Assembly (NCBI RefSeq): GCF_001667775.1
Contig: NZ_LZJI01000047.1
Span: forward strand, 50,076-114,075
Origin: Mycobacterium sp. E1747
GTDB taxonomy: Bacteria > Actinomycetota > Actinomycetes > Mycobacteriales > Mycobacteriaceae
Length of the DNA stretch: 64,000 nucleotides
Reading direction: 5' to 3'
The position numbers were made by a program, and so were the translations under genes. This document shows, in pieces, positions 8,404 to 15,975 of this stretch. How positions within the stretch are numbered: position 1 is the first letter of the stretch; each line of letters begins with the position of its first letter. The notes beneath the pieces were generated by a model. The model had not been told where the DNA came from. It saw only the letters and a program-made list of their open reading frames with translations, and did no database searches.

Positions 8404-8434
8404 TTCAATCAATTAACCATTAACGAACTGAACT
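8404..8434. promoter_or_regulatory. Palindromic operator, copy 2 (marR side)
   Basis: Second copy of the 31-nt element with the same TTCA-N5-TTAA-N3-TTAA-N5-TGAA pattern (9 of 14 base pairs symmetric). Its right end reaches the expected -35 position of the marR promoter, which would allow autorepression. It is a direct repeat of copy 1 at a spacing of exactly 107 bp, about ten helical turns. Confidence 0.7.
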
Positions 8435-8453
8435 GTGTGGCCGGTTCACCGGA

Positions 8454-8459
8454 TATGCT
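8454..8459 (+). promoter_or_regulatory. Predicted -10 element of marR
   Basis: TATGCT ends 9 nt before the marR ATG, so the transcript would be leaderless or have only a few untranslated bases. Leaderless transcripts are common in mycobacteria. No Shine-Dalgarno sequence precedes the ATG, which agrees. Confidence 0.45.
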
Positions 8460-8468
8460 CACTTTGTT

Positions 8469-8963
8469 ATGGAAGCCGATGAACAGCGCCCGCGCCGCGA
8501 AGCGCTTGAGTCGCTGATCTCGGCCGATCTGCGGGAGATCTCGACCGAATCCGACCAGATCGGTCGGCGGTTTGCGATGTTACATCGGTTGCGGTCCAAT
8601 GACTTCCGCGCATTGATGTACATCATGGTGGCAGAGACCGCGGGGCGGCCGATGACCTCGGGAGACCTCAGCCAACGGATGGGGCTGTCCGGTTCGGCGA
8701 TCACCTACCTGGTGGATCGGTTGATCGACTCGGGTCATATCCGGCGCGATTCCCATCCCGATGACCGACGCAAGGTCATCCTGCGGCACGGCGAATCGGG
8801 GCTGGCTACCGCCCGGTCGTTCTTCACTCCGCTCGATGCCCACAGCCGGGTCGCCCTCGAGGAGCTGCCCGACACCGACCTGATGGCAGCGCATCGGGTC
8901 CTCGCCGCCGTGATCGACGCCATGCAACGATTCCAGGGCGAACTGGCAGTACCCCAGGAGTGA
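8469..8963 (+). CDS. MarR-family transcriptional regulator, probable regulator of the crt operon
   Basis: The 164-residue protein has a winged-helix domain at about residues 55-115. Recognition region SGSAITYLVDRLIDSG is followed by the wing with the MarR signature HPDDRRKVILR. It is divergent from crtE and flanked by two matching palindromes, so autoregulation plus control of the carotenoid operon is likely. In Corynebacterium glutamicum the MarR-type CrtR, also divergent from crtE, represses crt genes and responds to prenyl diphosphates such as GGPP. The same ligand here is inference. Confidence 0.88.
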   Translation: MEADEQRPRREALESLISADLREISTESDQIGRRFAMLHRLRSNDFRALMYIMVAETAGRPMTSGDLSQRMGLSGSAITYLVDRLIDSGHIRRDSHPDDRRKVILRHGESGLATARSFFTPLDAHSRVALEELPDTDLMAAHRVLAAVIDAMQRFQGELAVPQE

Positions 8964-9084
8964 TCGGCGATTTCGCCTCGGCCCCTGTGATTAAGCCGTT
9001 TGGTGGCGTTGCCCGCGGGTATACGCGGCTCAGCAGCGTGTCCGACAAGATCCCTCGGACGGATGTGAGGGGTGGTGGCGCCCA

Positions 9085-9819
9085 ATGGAAGTGGTCAGCG
9101 GGCGGGGCGGTCGCCTGGCGATCGCCGTCGGTTTCGCGGTGACGGTGGTCGGCTGCCCGGGCCACGCCATCGCGACCCCGGCCGTCACCGCCTTTCCCGG
9201 TATGGAGATTCGCCAGGGCGCCGTGGTGTGCATGGTGGGGTTGGTCGAGCCCCGGTTGCGGGTCGCGGTGACCACCGGTCAATGCGGGAACGGTGAGCCC
9301 GACGTCACCGACCACGACGGGAACCCCGTCGGGAAGGTGGTGCTCGCCCGCCGCCAGGCCGCCGATGACGCCGATGACGCCGCGCCGAATCGCGCGATGT
9401 CGCCCGTCGAATACGAGGTCATCGCTCTCGGCCCCGACGTGACCGCCTCGGATCTGCTGCCGACCGGCCGGCAACTGAAGTCCTCCCCGGGCCTACGCGC
9501 GCAGCCTGGACTGCCGGTGTGCCAGTTTCGTCGATCGGCCGGCCAACGGTGCGGAACGATCAGCTCCGTCAGCGACGGCCGGTTCATCATCGCCGACATG
9601 GCCGTGGACAGTCGTGACTTCGGCGGACCGGTCTACGCCCTGACCGACGACGGGGCCGTGATCGTCGGTTTGTTCGAGGGCATGTGGGGAGCAATGCCCG
9701 AGATCGAGTCCTGGCAGGCGGTGATGCAGCAGGTGTACGTCGACGGCCGCGCGCAAAACCAGCCCGGGGAACCACACATGGTCGGCCTGCGGGTGGCCGG
9801 TCGATTTCCATCAGCGTGA
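9085..9819 (+). CDS. Secreted streptogrisin-like serine protease homologue lacking catalytic His and Ser
   Basis: The 244-residue protein has a signal peptide (hydrophobic residues 10-30) and resembles the chymotrypsin/streptogrisin fold. C49 and C67 match the first disulfide and C146 and C156 (CQFRRSAGQRCGTIS) match the S1E-type second disulfide. The usual AGHC block reads TTGQC (Q66 for His) and GDSGGP reads RDFGGP at 177-182 (F179 for Ser), so hydrolysis is not expected. It may be a binding or structural protein of the envelope. The start is ATG at 9085. No operon partner is evident, and the sulfate operon follows after 529 nt. Confidence 0.75.
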   Translation: MEVVSGRGGRLAIAVGFAVTVVGCPGHAIATPAVTAFPGMEIRQGAVVCMVGLVEPRLRVAVTTGQCGNGEPDVTDHDGNPVGKVVLARRQAADDADDAAPNRAMSPVEYEVIALGPDVTASDLLPTGRQLKSSPGLRAQPGLPVCQFRRSAGQRCGTISSVSDGRFIIADMAVDSRDFGGPVYALTDDGAVIVGLFEGMWGAMPEIESWQAVMQQVYVDGRAQNQPGEPHMVGLRVAGRFPSA

Positions 9820-10348
9820 CTTTTACATCGGATGCCCCGGGACGACTCCACGGCCTGGCCAACCCGCGCGCCGCCCGTTCGGGCGAGGAGTTCGGCCCGG
9901 CCGCACCGGCCGTCGTCGGTGATATCCGCCGCGCCTGACTACCGTCATGCGGCGCCGAGGGCCTAGCCTGCGCGTTCGGGATCGCTCGGGCGCCCGAGCG
10001 GAGCGCGGTTGCTGGTCGACACGGCCCGCCAGGGTGGGGCCGCGGGGCACACCGGGCACCGGGTCGGTGTTACGCGATAGTTAACGCGGCGACGTCTGCC
10101 GAAACGTTCACTCCCTTACGGTCCGTCGTGTCGGTTGCATCCGGTTGTCGTCGCCCGCGGGCGCGCCCGTGCCTTGTTAATCTTCCCCCATGCGCGTGGC
10201 AGAGGATGTTTGCTCAGTACCCGTGCATTGTTGTCGCTGACTCTTCGAGCCCGTTGCGCGGTCCGGTATGGAGTTGATCACCCACTGATGCCTCTAGGTA
10301 ACCGGCCGCGGGACGCATGGATCAAACCACCGCGACGGAAGGCCATCA
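9820..10348. other. Non-coding interval upstream of the sulfate transport operon
   Basis: This interval contains no coding frame I can support on either strand. It should hold the promoter of subI-cysTWA, but I see no convincing riboswitch or perfect operator. The last part has GGAAGG about 6 nt before the subI ATG as ribosome binding site. Confidence 0.5.
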
Positions 10349-11386
10349 ATGCTCCACCGCATCGGCAGCGCACCGCGTCGGCGGCATGGCGCCGCCCTCG
10401 CGCTGTTGTGCGGCCTGGTCACCGCCTGCGGCGGGGGTGCCAGTGACGCCGTGGGCGGGACGGGACTGACGAACGCGAACACCAAGATCACCCTCGTCGC
10501 CTACTCGGTGCCCGAACCCGGTTGGAGCAAGGTCATTCCGGCGTTCAACGCTTCTGTGGACGGCAGGGGGGTGCAGGTGGTTGCCTCCTATGCCGCCTCT
10601 GCCGACCAGTCCCGCGGGGTCGTCGAAGGCAAACCGGCCGACGTCGTGAATTTCTCGGTCGAACCGGATGTCACCCGGCTGGTCAAGGCCGGAAAGGTCT
10701 CCGCCGAGTGGGACAAGGATGCCACCAAGGGCATCCCGTTCGGCTCGGTGGTGACGTTGGTTGTGCGCAAAGGAAATCCGAAACAGATCCGGGACTGGGA
10801 TGACCTGCTGCGCCCGGGCATTGAGGTCGTGACGCCCAGCCCGTTGAGTTCGGGTTCGGCCAAATGGAACCTGTTGGCCCCGTACGCGGCCAAGAGCGGC
10901 GGGGGAAAGGATGCCGGCGCCGGCATCGATTTCATCAGCAGATTGGTGCACGAGCACGTGAAGCTGCGACCAAGTTCGGGCCGTCTGGCCACCGACGTCT
11001 TCGCCGAAGGCAGTGGCGATGTGTTGATCAGCTACGAGAACGAAGCCATCGCCGTTGAACGGCAAGGGAAACCGGTCGAACACATCACACCGTCGCAGAC
11101 CTTCAAGATCGAGAATCCGCTGGCAGTCATCGCCACGAGTCCACACCTGGACGCCGCGATTGCGTTCAAGAACTTCCAATACACGGCAGCGGCGCAACGG
11201 CTATGGGCCGAGGCCGGTTTCCGGCCGGTCGAGCCGGCCGTGGCGGACAAGTTCCGCGACCTCTATCCGGTGCCGGTCAAACTCTGGACGATCACGGATC
11301 TCGGAGGATGGGCCGACGTCGATAGGCAGTTGTTCGACAAGAGCACCGGCAGCATCACCAAGGTCTATCTGAAGGCCACCGGATGA
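10349..11386 (+). CDS. subI: Sulfate-binding lipoprotein SubI
   Basis: The 345-residue periplasmic substrate-binding protein belongs to the sulfate/thiosulfate importer. A lipoprotein signal peptide ends in the lipobox LVTAC (Cys at about residue 27). The mature protein has the family motifs LVAYSVPEPGW near the start, GKPADVVNFSVEPDV and TPSPLSSGSAKWN, the last part of the sulfate-binding site. The ATG has a GGAAGG box 6 nt upstream. Its TGA overlaps the cysT ATG. It captures sulfate outside the membrane and delivers it to CysTW. Confidence 0.93.
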   Translation: MLHRIGSAPRRRHGAALALLCGLVTACGGGASDAVGGTGLTNANTKITLVAYSVPEPGWSKVIPAFNASVDGRGVQVVASYAASADQSRGVVEGKPADVVNFSVEPDVTRLVKAGKVSAEWDKDATKGIPFGSVVTLVVRKGNPKQIRDWDDLLRPGIEVVTPSPLSSGSAKWNLLAPYAAKSGGGKDAGAGIDFISRLVHEHVKLRPSSGRLATDVFAEGSGDVLISYENEAIAVERQGKPVEHITPSQTFKIENPLAVIATSPHLDAAIAFKNFQYTAAAQRLWAEAGFRPVEPAVADKFRDLYPVPVKLWTITDLGGWADVDRQLFDKSTGSITKVYLKATG

Positions 11387-12267
11387 CCACCGCCGTCGTC
11401 CCCGAACCGGAAGCGATTAGGCCAGCACTCATTCCGCGCCGAGTGCGGCCAGCTCAACCGGCGATCCCGCGGTCCCGTTCGGGCGGGCTGTCGCTCCAAG
11501 TCGGGGTGGCAACGCTGTGGCTCTCGCTGATTGTGCTGCTGCCATTGGCCGCGATCGCCTGGCAGGCTGTCGGCGGAGGATGGCAGGCGTTCTGGTTGGC
11601 GATCACCTCGCACGCCGCGCTGGAGTCCTTCAAAGTGACGCTGATGGTTTCCGTTGTCGTCACGGCCATCAATTTGGTGTGCGGTCTGGCGACCGCCTGG
11701 GTGCTCGTGCGCGACGACTTCGTCGGCAAAGGCGTGATCGACGCCATCATCGATCTGCCGTTCGCCCTGCCGACCATCGTCACCAGCTTGGTGATGCTCG
11801 CGCTATACGGCAAGAACAGCCCGATCGGGGTGCACCTGCAGCACACGCCGCCGGGCGTCACGGTCGCGTTGATCTTCGTGACACTGCCCATGGTGGTGCG
11901 CGCCATCCAACCGGTGCTGCTGGAAATCGACCGTGATGCCGAAGAGGCCGCGGCGTCACTGGGCGCCACCGGCCCGAAGATCTTCACGTCGATCGTCTTG
12001 CCGTCTCTGCTTCCGGCGCTGCTATCCGGTGCGGGCCTGGCATTCTCACGCTGCATCGGCGAGTTCGGCTCGGTGGTCACGATCGGCGGTCAGGTGCCCG
12101 GCAAGACCGAGGTGTCCTCCCAGTGGATCCGCGCCTTGATCGAGAACGACGACCGGACCGGCGCGGCCGCGATATCGATCGTGCTGCTGTCGATTTCGTT
12201 CGCGGTGCTGTTCCTCTTGCGGATCGTCGGTGGCCGGCGGGCCCGTCGCGAGGAGAAGGCGCCGTGA
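11383..12267 (+). CDS. cysT: Sulfate ABC transporter permease CysT
   Basis: The 294-residue inner-membrane permease has about six transmembrane segments after a basic, cytoplasmic N-terminus of about 40 residues. The EAA loop, EEAAASLGATGPKIFTSIVLP, contacts the ATPase. The ATG overlaps the subI stop by 4 nt and the TGA overlaps the cysW GTG by 4 nt. With CysW it forms the sulfate channel. Confidence 0.93.
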   Translation: MTTAVVPEPEAIRPALIPRRVRPAQPAIPRSRSGGLSLQVGVATLWLSLIVLLPLAAIAWQAVGGGWQAFWLAITSHAALESFKVTLMVSVVVTAINLVCGLATAWVLVRDDFVGKGVIDAIIDLPFALPTIVTSLVMLALYGKNSPIGVHLQHTPPGVTVALIFVTLPMVVRAIQPVLLEIDRDAEEAAASLGATGPKIFTSIVLPSLLPALLSGAGLAFSRCIGEFGSVVTIGGQVPGKTEVSSQWIRALIENDDRTGAAAISIVLLSISFAVLFLLRIVGGRRARREEKAP

Positions 12268-13082
12268 GCCCGGTGAACTGGGGCCGCTACCTGACCCGTT
12301 TCGCGGTGCTGGTGTACCTGGCGGTGATGTTGATCGCTCCCGTGGCCATCATCGTATGGCGAGCTTTTCGTCCCGGGTTGAATCAGTTCTACGACTGGGT
12401 GACTACGCCGGCGGCGATTTCGGCGCTGCAGCTGTCGTTGCTCGTGGTGGCCATTGTCGTTCCGTTGAATGTGATCTTCGGTGTGCTAGTCGCACTCCTG
12501 CTGGCCCGCAGCAGATTTCGTGGCCGGGGCGTGCTGCAGACGGTCGTCGACCTGCCGTTCGCCGTCTCGCCGATCATCGTGGGCGTCGCCCTGATCGTGC
12601 TGTGGGGCTCGGCCGGGGTGCTGGGGTTCGTCGAAAAAGACCTCGGCATCACGATCATCTTCAGCACTCCCGGCATCGTGCTTGCCAGCATCTTCGTCAC
12701 GCTGCCGTTCGTGGTGCGCGAGGTTCAACCGGTGCTACAGGAGGTAGGGATCGAACAGGAGCTGGCGGCGGCCACTCTGGGTTCGACCTGGCGGCAGACG
12801 TTTTGGCGGATCACGCTGCCGTCGATTCGGTGGGGCCTGACCTACGGGATCGTGCTCACCACCGCGCGCACCCTAGGCGAATTCGGCGGCGTGATCATGG
12901 TGTCGTCCAATCTGCCGGGGGAATCACAGACGCTGACATTGCTGGTCAATGACCGCTACAACCGGGGGGCGGAGTACGGCGCCTACACGCTGTCGACGTT
13001 GATGATGGGCGTCGCCGTGACGTTCCTGATCGTCAAGGTAATCCTGCAGGTTCGCCGAGTACGCGCGAAAATCGAGACTTGA
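12264..13082 (+). CDS. cysW: Sulfate ABC transporter permease CysW
   Basis: The 272-residue permease is homologous to CysT. Its EAA loop reads EQELAAATLGSTWRQTFWRITLP and several hydrophobic segments are visible. I chose the GTG at 12264, which shares GTGA with the cysT stop; longer reading of the frame would run into cysT. The gene ends 15 nt before cysA, with AAGGAG in the gap. Confidence 0.92.
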   Translation: MSPVNWGRYLTRFAVLVYLAVMLIAPVAIIVWRAFRPGLNQFYDWVTTPAAISALQLSLLVVAIVVPLNVIFGVLVALLLARSRFRGRGVLQTVVDLPFAVSPIIVGVALIVLWGSAGVLGFVEKDLGITIIFSTPGIVLASIFVTLPFVVREVQPVLQEVGIEQELAAATLGSTWRQTFWRITLPSIRWGLTYGIVLTTARTLGEFGGVIMVSSNLPGESQTLTLLVNDRYNRGAEYGAYTLSTLMMGVAVTFLIVKVILQVRRVRAKIET

Positions 13083-13097
13083 TAAGGAGACTCGGAC

Positions 13098-14177
13098 ATG
13101 GTCCAGATCAGTGATTCCGACTCGCACGCGATCATCGTGCGTGATGCCTACAAGCGCTATGGCGATTTCGTGGCGCTGGACCACGTGGACTTCCTGGTGC
13201 CCACAGGCTCGCTGACCGCGCTGCTGGGCCCCAGTGGCTCGGGCAAGTCGACACTGCTGCGCACCATCGCTGGTCTCGACCAACCGGACAGCGGAACGAT
13301 CACGATCGGAGACCGCGACGTGACGCACGTGCCGCCGCAACGCCGCGGCATCGGATTCGTGTTCCAGCACTACGCGGCGTTCAAACACCTGACCGTGCGC
13401 GACAACGTCGCGTACGGGCTGAAGATCCGGAAACGCCCCAAGGCCGAAATCAAAGACAAGGTCGACTACCTCCTGGAGGTGGTAGGCCTCAGCGGACTTC
13501 ACCGCCGCTACCCCAACCAGCTTTCGGGGGGTCAGCGGCAACGCATGGCGCTGGCCCGGGCGCTGGCCGTCGACCCGCAGGTGTTGCTGCTCGACGAGCC
13601 GTTCGGCGCCCTGGACGCCAAGGTGCGCGAAGACCTGCGCGCCTGGTTGCGCCGCCTGCACGACGAGGTACACGTCACCACCGTCTTGGTCACCCATGAC
13701 CAGACGGAGGCTCTGGATGTCGCGGATCGAATCGCGGTCCTCAACAAGGGCCGCATCGAGCAGGTGGGATCGCCGAGCGACGTTTACGACTCCCCGTCGA
13801 ACCCATTCGTCATGTCGTTCCTGGGTGCGGTATCGGAACTCAACGGCGCCCTCGTCCGCCCGCACGACATCCGCGTGGGTCGCAACCCAGAGATGGCGGT
13901 CGCGGGCGGCGACGGCAGCGCGGCGTCCGTCGGCGTCGTGGCCGCCACCGTCGATCGGGTGGTCACACTGGGTTTCGAGGTGCGGGTCGAGCTGACCAGC
14001 GCCACCAGCGGTGCGCCGTTCACCGCCCAGATCACCCGCGGCGACGCCGAAGCGCTGGCCCTGCGCGACGGTGACACGGTGTACGTGCGGGCGACTCGGG
14101 TACCGCCGATCGGCCGCCCGGCCACCCGGCCGGCCGGCGGGGTGGACCGGGACGAGACCACGTTGACCACCGCGTGA
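13098..14177 (+). CDS. cysA: Sulfate ABC transporter ATP-binding protein CysA
   Basis: The 359-residue ATPase energises the SubI-CysT-CysW importer. Walker A is GPSGSGKST (about residues 44-52), the Q-loop lies at FVFQHY, the ABC signature is LSGGQRQR, Walker B is [12 protein letters not shown] and the switch His is in TVLVTHD. The C-terminal third carries a TOBE-like regulatory region (LVRPHDIRV). The length is close to the 351 residues of M. tuberculosis CysA1. The TAAGGAG box lies 7 nt before the ATG. Confidence 0.94.
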   Translation: MVQISDSDSHAIIVRDAYKRYGDFVALDHVDFLVPTGSLTALLGPSGSGKSTLLRTIAGLDQPDSGTITIGDRDVTHVPPQRRGIGFVFQHYAAFKHLTVRDNVAYGLKIRKRPKAEIKDKVDYLLEVVGLSGLHRRYPNQLSGGQRQRMALARALAVDPQVLLLDEPFGALDAKVREDLRAWLRRLHDEVHVTTVLVTHDQTEALDVADRIAVLNKGRIEQVGSPSDVYDSPSNPFVMSFLGAVSELNGALVRPHDIRVGRNPEMAVAGGDGSAASVGVVAATVDRVVTLGFEVRVELTSATSGAPFTAQITRGDAEALALRDGDTVYVRATRVPPIGRPATRPAGGVDRDETTLTTA

Positions 14178-14232
14178 CCGAGTAAGGAGTTTTGCCGCGT
14201 TTCCGGTGCGACGAAAAGGGAACCCGCCGCCG

Positions 14233-14910
14233 GTGAGCGTTTCCGATCTTGTCGCATTGCCCTTCCAGTGGGGCTCCGCCATCCGGGGCAAACGGTTGTT
14301 CCATCCGGTCGGGGTACTGGCGGAGGGCTCCATCGAACGGGTCGCCCCCGCGGGCCAGGGGCTGCCCATTCCGTCGTCCGAGGTCGTCGCCAGGGTGTCG
14401 AAGGCCAGTGGCACCCCTGGCGCCTTGCCCGACTTCATCGGCCTGGCCTTCCGCGTCACACCGCCGCAGGGGACGGGGCCATGGGACATCCTGGTCGTCT
14501 CCTCCGGCTCGGGCCTGCTGTCCCGAGCGCTGGCGCTGCGCCCGGCCGCGTCGTGGAGCGATCAGACCCTGACCACCCTGATGCCGCTGCACTACCAGGG
14601 AGCCAACTGGTGGCTCAGGGCCCGCATCGTCAGCCGCATCGACGGTCTCGGCCTGTCGCTGGACAGCGTGCGCGAGCGCCTCGAGCACGACAACATCGAG
14701 GTCTCGCTCGACCAAGCCTGTGGCAGTGGCGATTTCACGCCGTTGGGCCGGCTCACGTTGACCCGGGTCATCGACCCCGAACGGGCGTCGGACGTGTCGT
14801 TCGATCCCGTGATCAACACGCCGCCCGGCCTGAGCCTGCACCCGCGGTGGCTCGCCGATCTGCGCGCCCGCGCTTACCGGCGAAGCCGCCACGGCAGGGA
14901 CGCGGAATAG
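14233..14910 (+). CDS. Conserved actinobacterial protein of unknown function
   Basis: The 225-residue protein has no signal peptide or membrane segment. Conserved-looking stretches are FHPVGVLAEGSIERV, LPDFIGLAFRV, WDILVVSS and NWWLRARI. The order recalls the N-terminal core of catalase-like or lipocalin-like beta barrels, but I cannot assign a family. I preferred the GTG at 14233, 11 nt after AAAAGGGA; a GTG at 14206 is an alternative. It starts 55 nt after cysA and could be co-transcribed with the sulfate operon. Confidence 0.65.
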   Translation: MSVSDLVALPFQWGSAIRGKRLFHPVGVLAEGSIERVAPAGQGLPIPSSEVVARVSKASGTPGALPDFIGLAFRVTPPQGTGPWDILVVSSGSGLLSRALALRPAASWSDQTLTTLMPLHYQGANWWLRARIVSRIDGLGLSLDSVRERLEHDNIEVSLDQACGSGDFTPLGRLTLTRVIDPERASDVSFDPVINTPPGLSLHPRWLADLRARAYRRSRHGRDAE

Positions 14911-14923
14911 GAGACGGCCTCCG

Positions 14924-15910
14924 TCACGGCAGCGTGGTGATCGTGCCGGCCACCAGGAGCTCGGTGTAATAGCTTCCGCCCGGGTAGAAGTCGGGAGTGT
15001 CGGTGCCCGCGAGCATGTCGCCGATCCAGCCGCGGGTCAGTCCCCACACCGCGGCGACGTTGTCCGCCTTGGGGCGACCGCACACCAGGTTCTCGTAGAC
15101 CGGCGACGAGGGACCCATCGCGTCGCCGTGAGCGCCGGTGGTGATTTTCACCCCGTGAAACGTTCGGTCCGGCAGGTACCGCTCGATGGCCTTGGTGCCG
15201 CGTTGAAAAAAGTTGCACAGCAGGTGGGGCGACGCCGTGGCATAAATCGGCAGCCCCGTTCCCGCGAGGCCCGCGAGCGCGTCTTCGGTGTTGGAACCGA
15301 GGAAGGACTTCACGCCGTCTTCGCTGACGATGCCGCTCAGTCGGGTGAAGGCGGCCGGGTAGGAGCTGTGCAGGCGCTCGGCCACGTATTCGACGGCCTC
15401 GGCCCCCGCCGAGTGGCCCACGAAGACCACGTTGTCGGGTAGCGGCGCCCCGGGCCGGCCCGCCTGCTCCGCCGCCATCGCGAACGACGTCGCCAACGCG
15501 CCATGCGGGTCGTCTTTATGGGCGAAGACCTCGGCGACGTTGTCCAGGAACCCTCTGTTGTCGATCAGGTGCTCCACGGTGCAGCCGAAGAGGTTGACGG
15601 TGGACAGCGTGGTGGCCACCACCAGGTAACCGTTGGCTGCGAGCTCGGGGCCGAAGGCGGACCATACCTTCTTGCCTTCCACAAAGCCGTGCTGCAACCA
15701 AACCAGCCCGAGCGGCGGCGTGCTGGGGAAATACCACGTCGTCGGTATCGCCTGAATCGTGCTCGCGCAGGCGACCTCGGTCGTGCTGTCCGCTTCCGCG
15801 GATTCGGCCCGCGCGGGGCGCCCAGAATACGTAATCACGGCCAGCGCGACGACGCCGATCACGATCGCGCTGGTGCGACGGGCACGCCGGGTCAGCGCCC
15901 CAGAGTTCAT
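14924..15910 (-). CDS. Secreted alpha/beta hydrolase (lipase/esterase-like)
   Basis: The 328-residue protein has a Sec-type signal peptide (basic RRARR, hydrophobic residues 14-27, probable cleavage after ARA near residue 35). The alpha/beta hydrolase landmarks are an oxyanion HGF at about residue 74 and the nucleophile elbow G165-H-S167-A-G169. Candidate Asp and His lie in EDGVKS and TGAHGDAMG. It is likely an exported esterase or lipase; the substrate is unknown. The 29-nt palindrome at 15910-15938 touches its start codon and resembles the crt operators, so it may belong to the same regulon. Confidence 0.8.
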   Translation of the reverse strand: MNSGALTRRARRTSAIVIGVVALAVITYSGRPARAESAEADSTTEVACASTIQAIPTTWYFPSTPPLGLVWLQHGFVEGKKVWSAFGPELAANGYLVVATTLSTVNLFGCTVEHLIDNRGFLDNVAEVFAHKDDPHGALATSFAMAAEQAGRPGAPLPDNVVFVGHSAGAEAVEYVAERLHSSYPAAFTRLSGIVSEDGVKSFLGSNTEDALAGLAGTGLPIYATASPHLLCNFFQRGTKAIERYLPDRTFHGVKITTGAHGDAMGPSSPVYENLVCGRPKADNVAAVWGLTRGWIGDMLAGTDTPDFYPGGSYYTELLVAGTITTLP

Positions 15911-15938
15911 TAAGTGATTGAACCATTAAGTTAGTTAA
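15910..15938. promoter_or_regulatory. Third copy of the crt-type palindrome, at the hydrolase start codon
   Basis: The pattern is TTAA-N5-TGAA-N3-TTAA-N5-TTAA, an imperfect dyad with 9 of 14 pairs symmetric. Over 31 nt it shares 22 identities with operator copy 1 and 20 with copy 2, including the core CATTAA-N-TTA. It abuts the ATG of the secreted hydrolase, where a bound dimer would block initiation of a leaderless or short-leader transcript. Confidence 0.5.
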
Positions 15939-15975
15939 ATAGGGAACCATCGGTCCCGAATGCCGCGTGCGCAGT

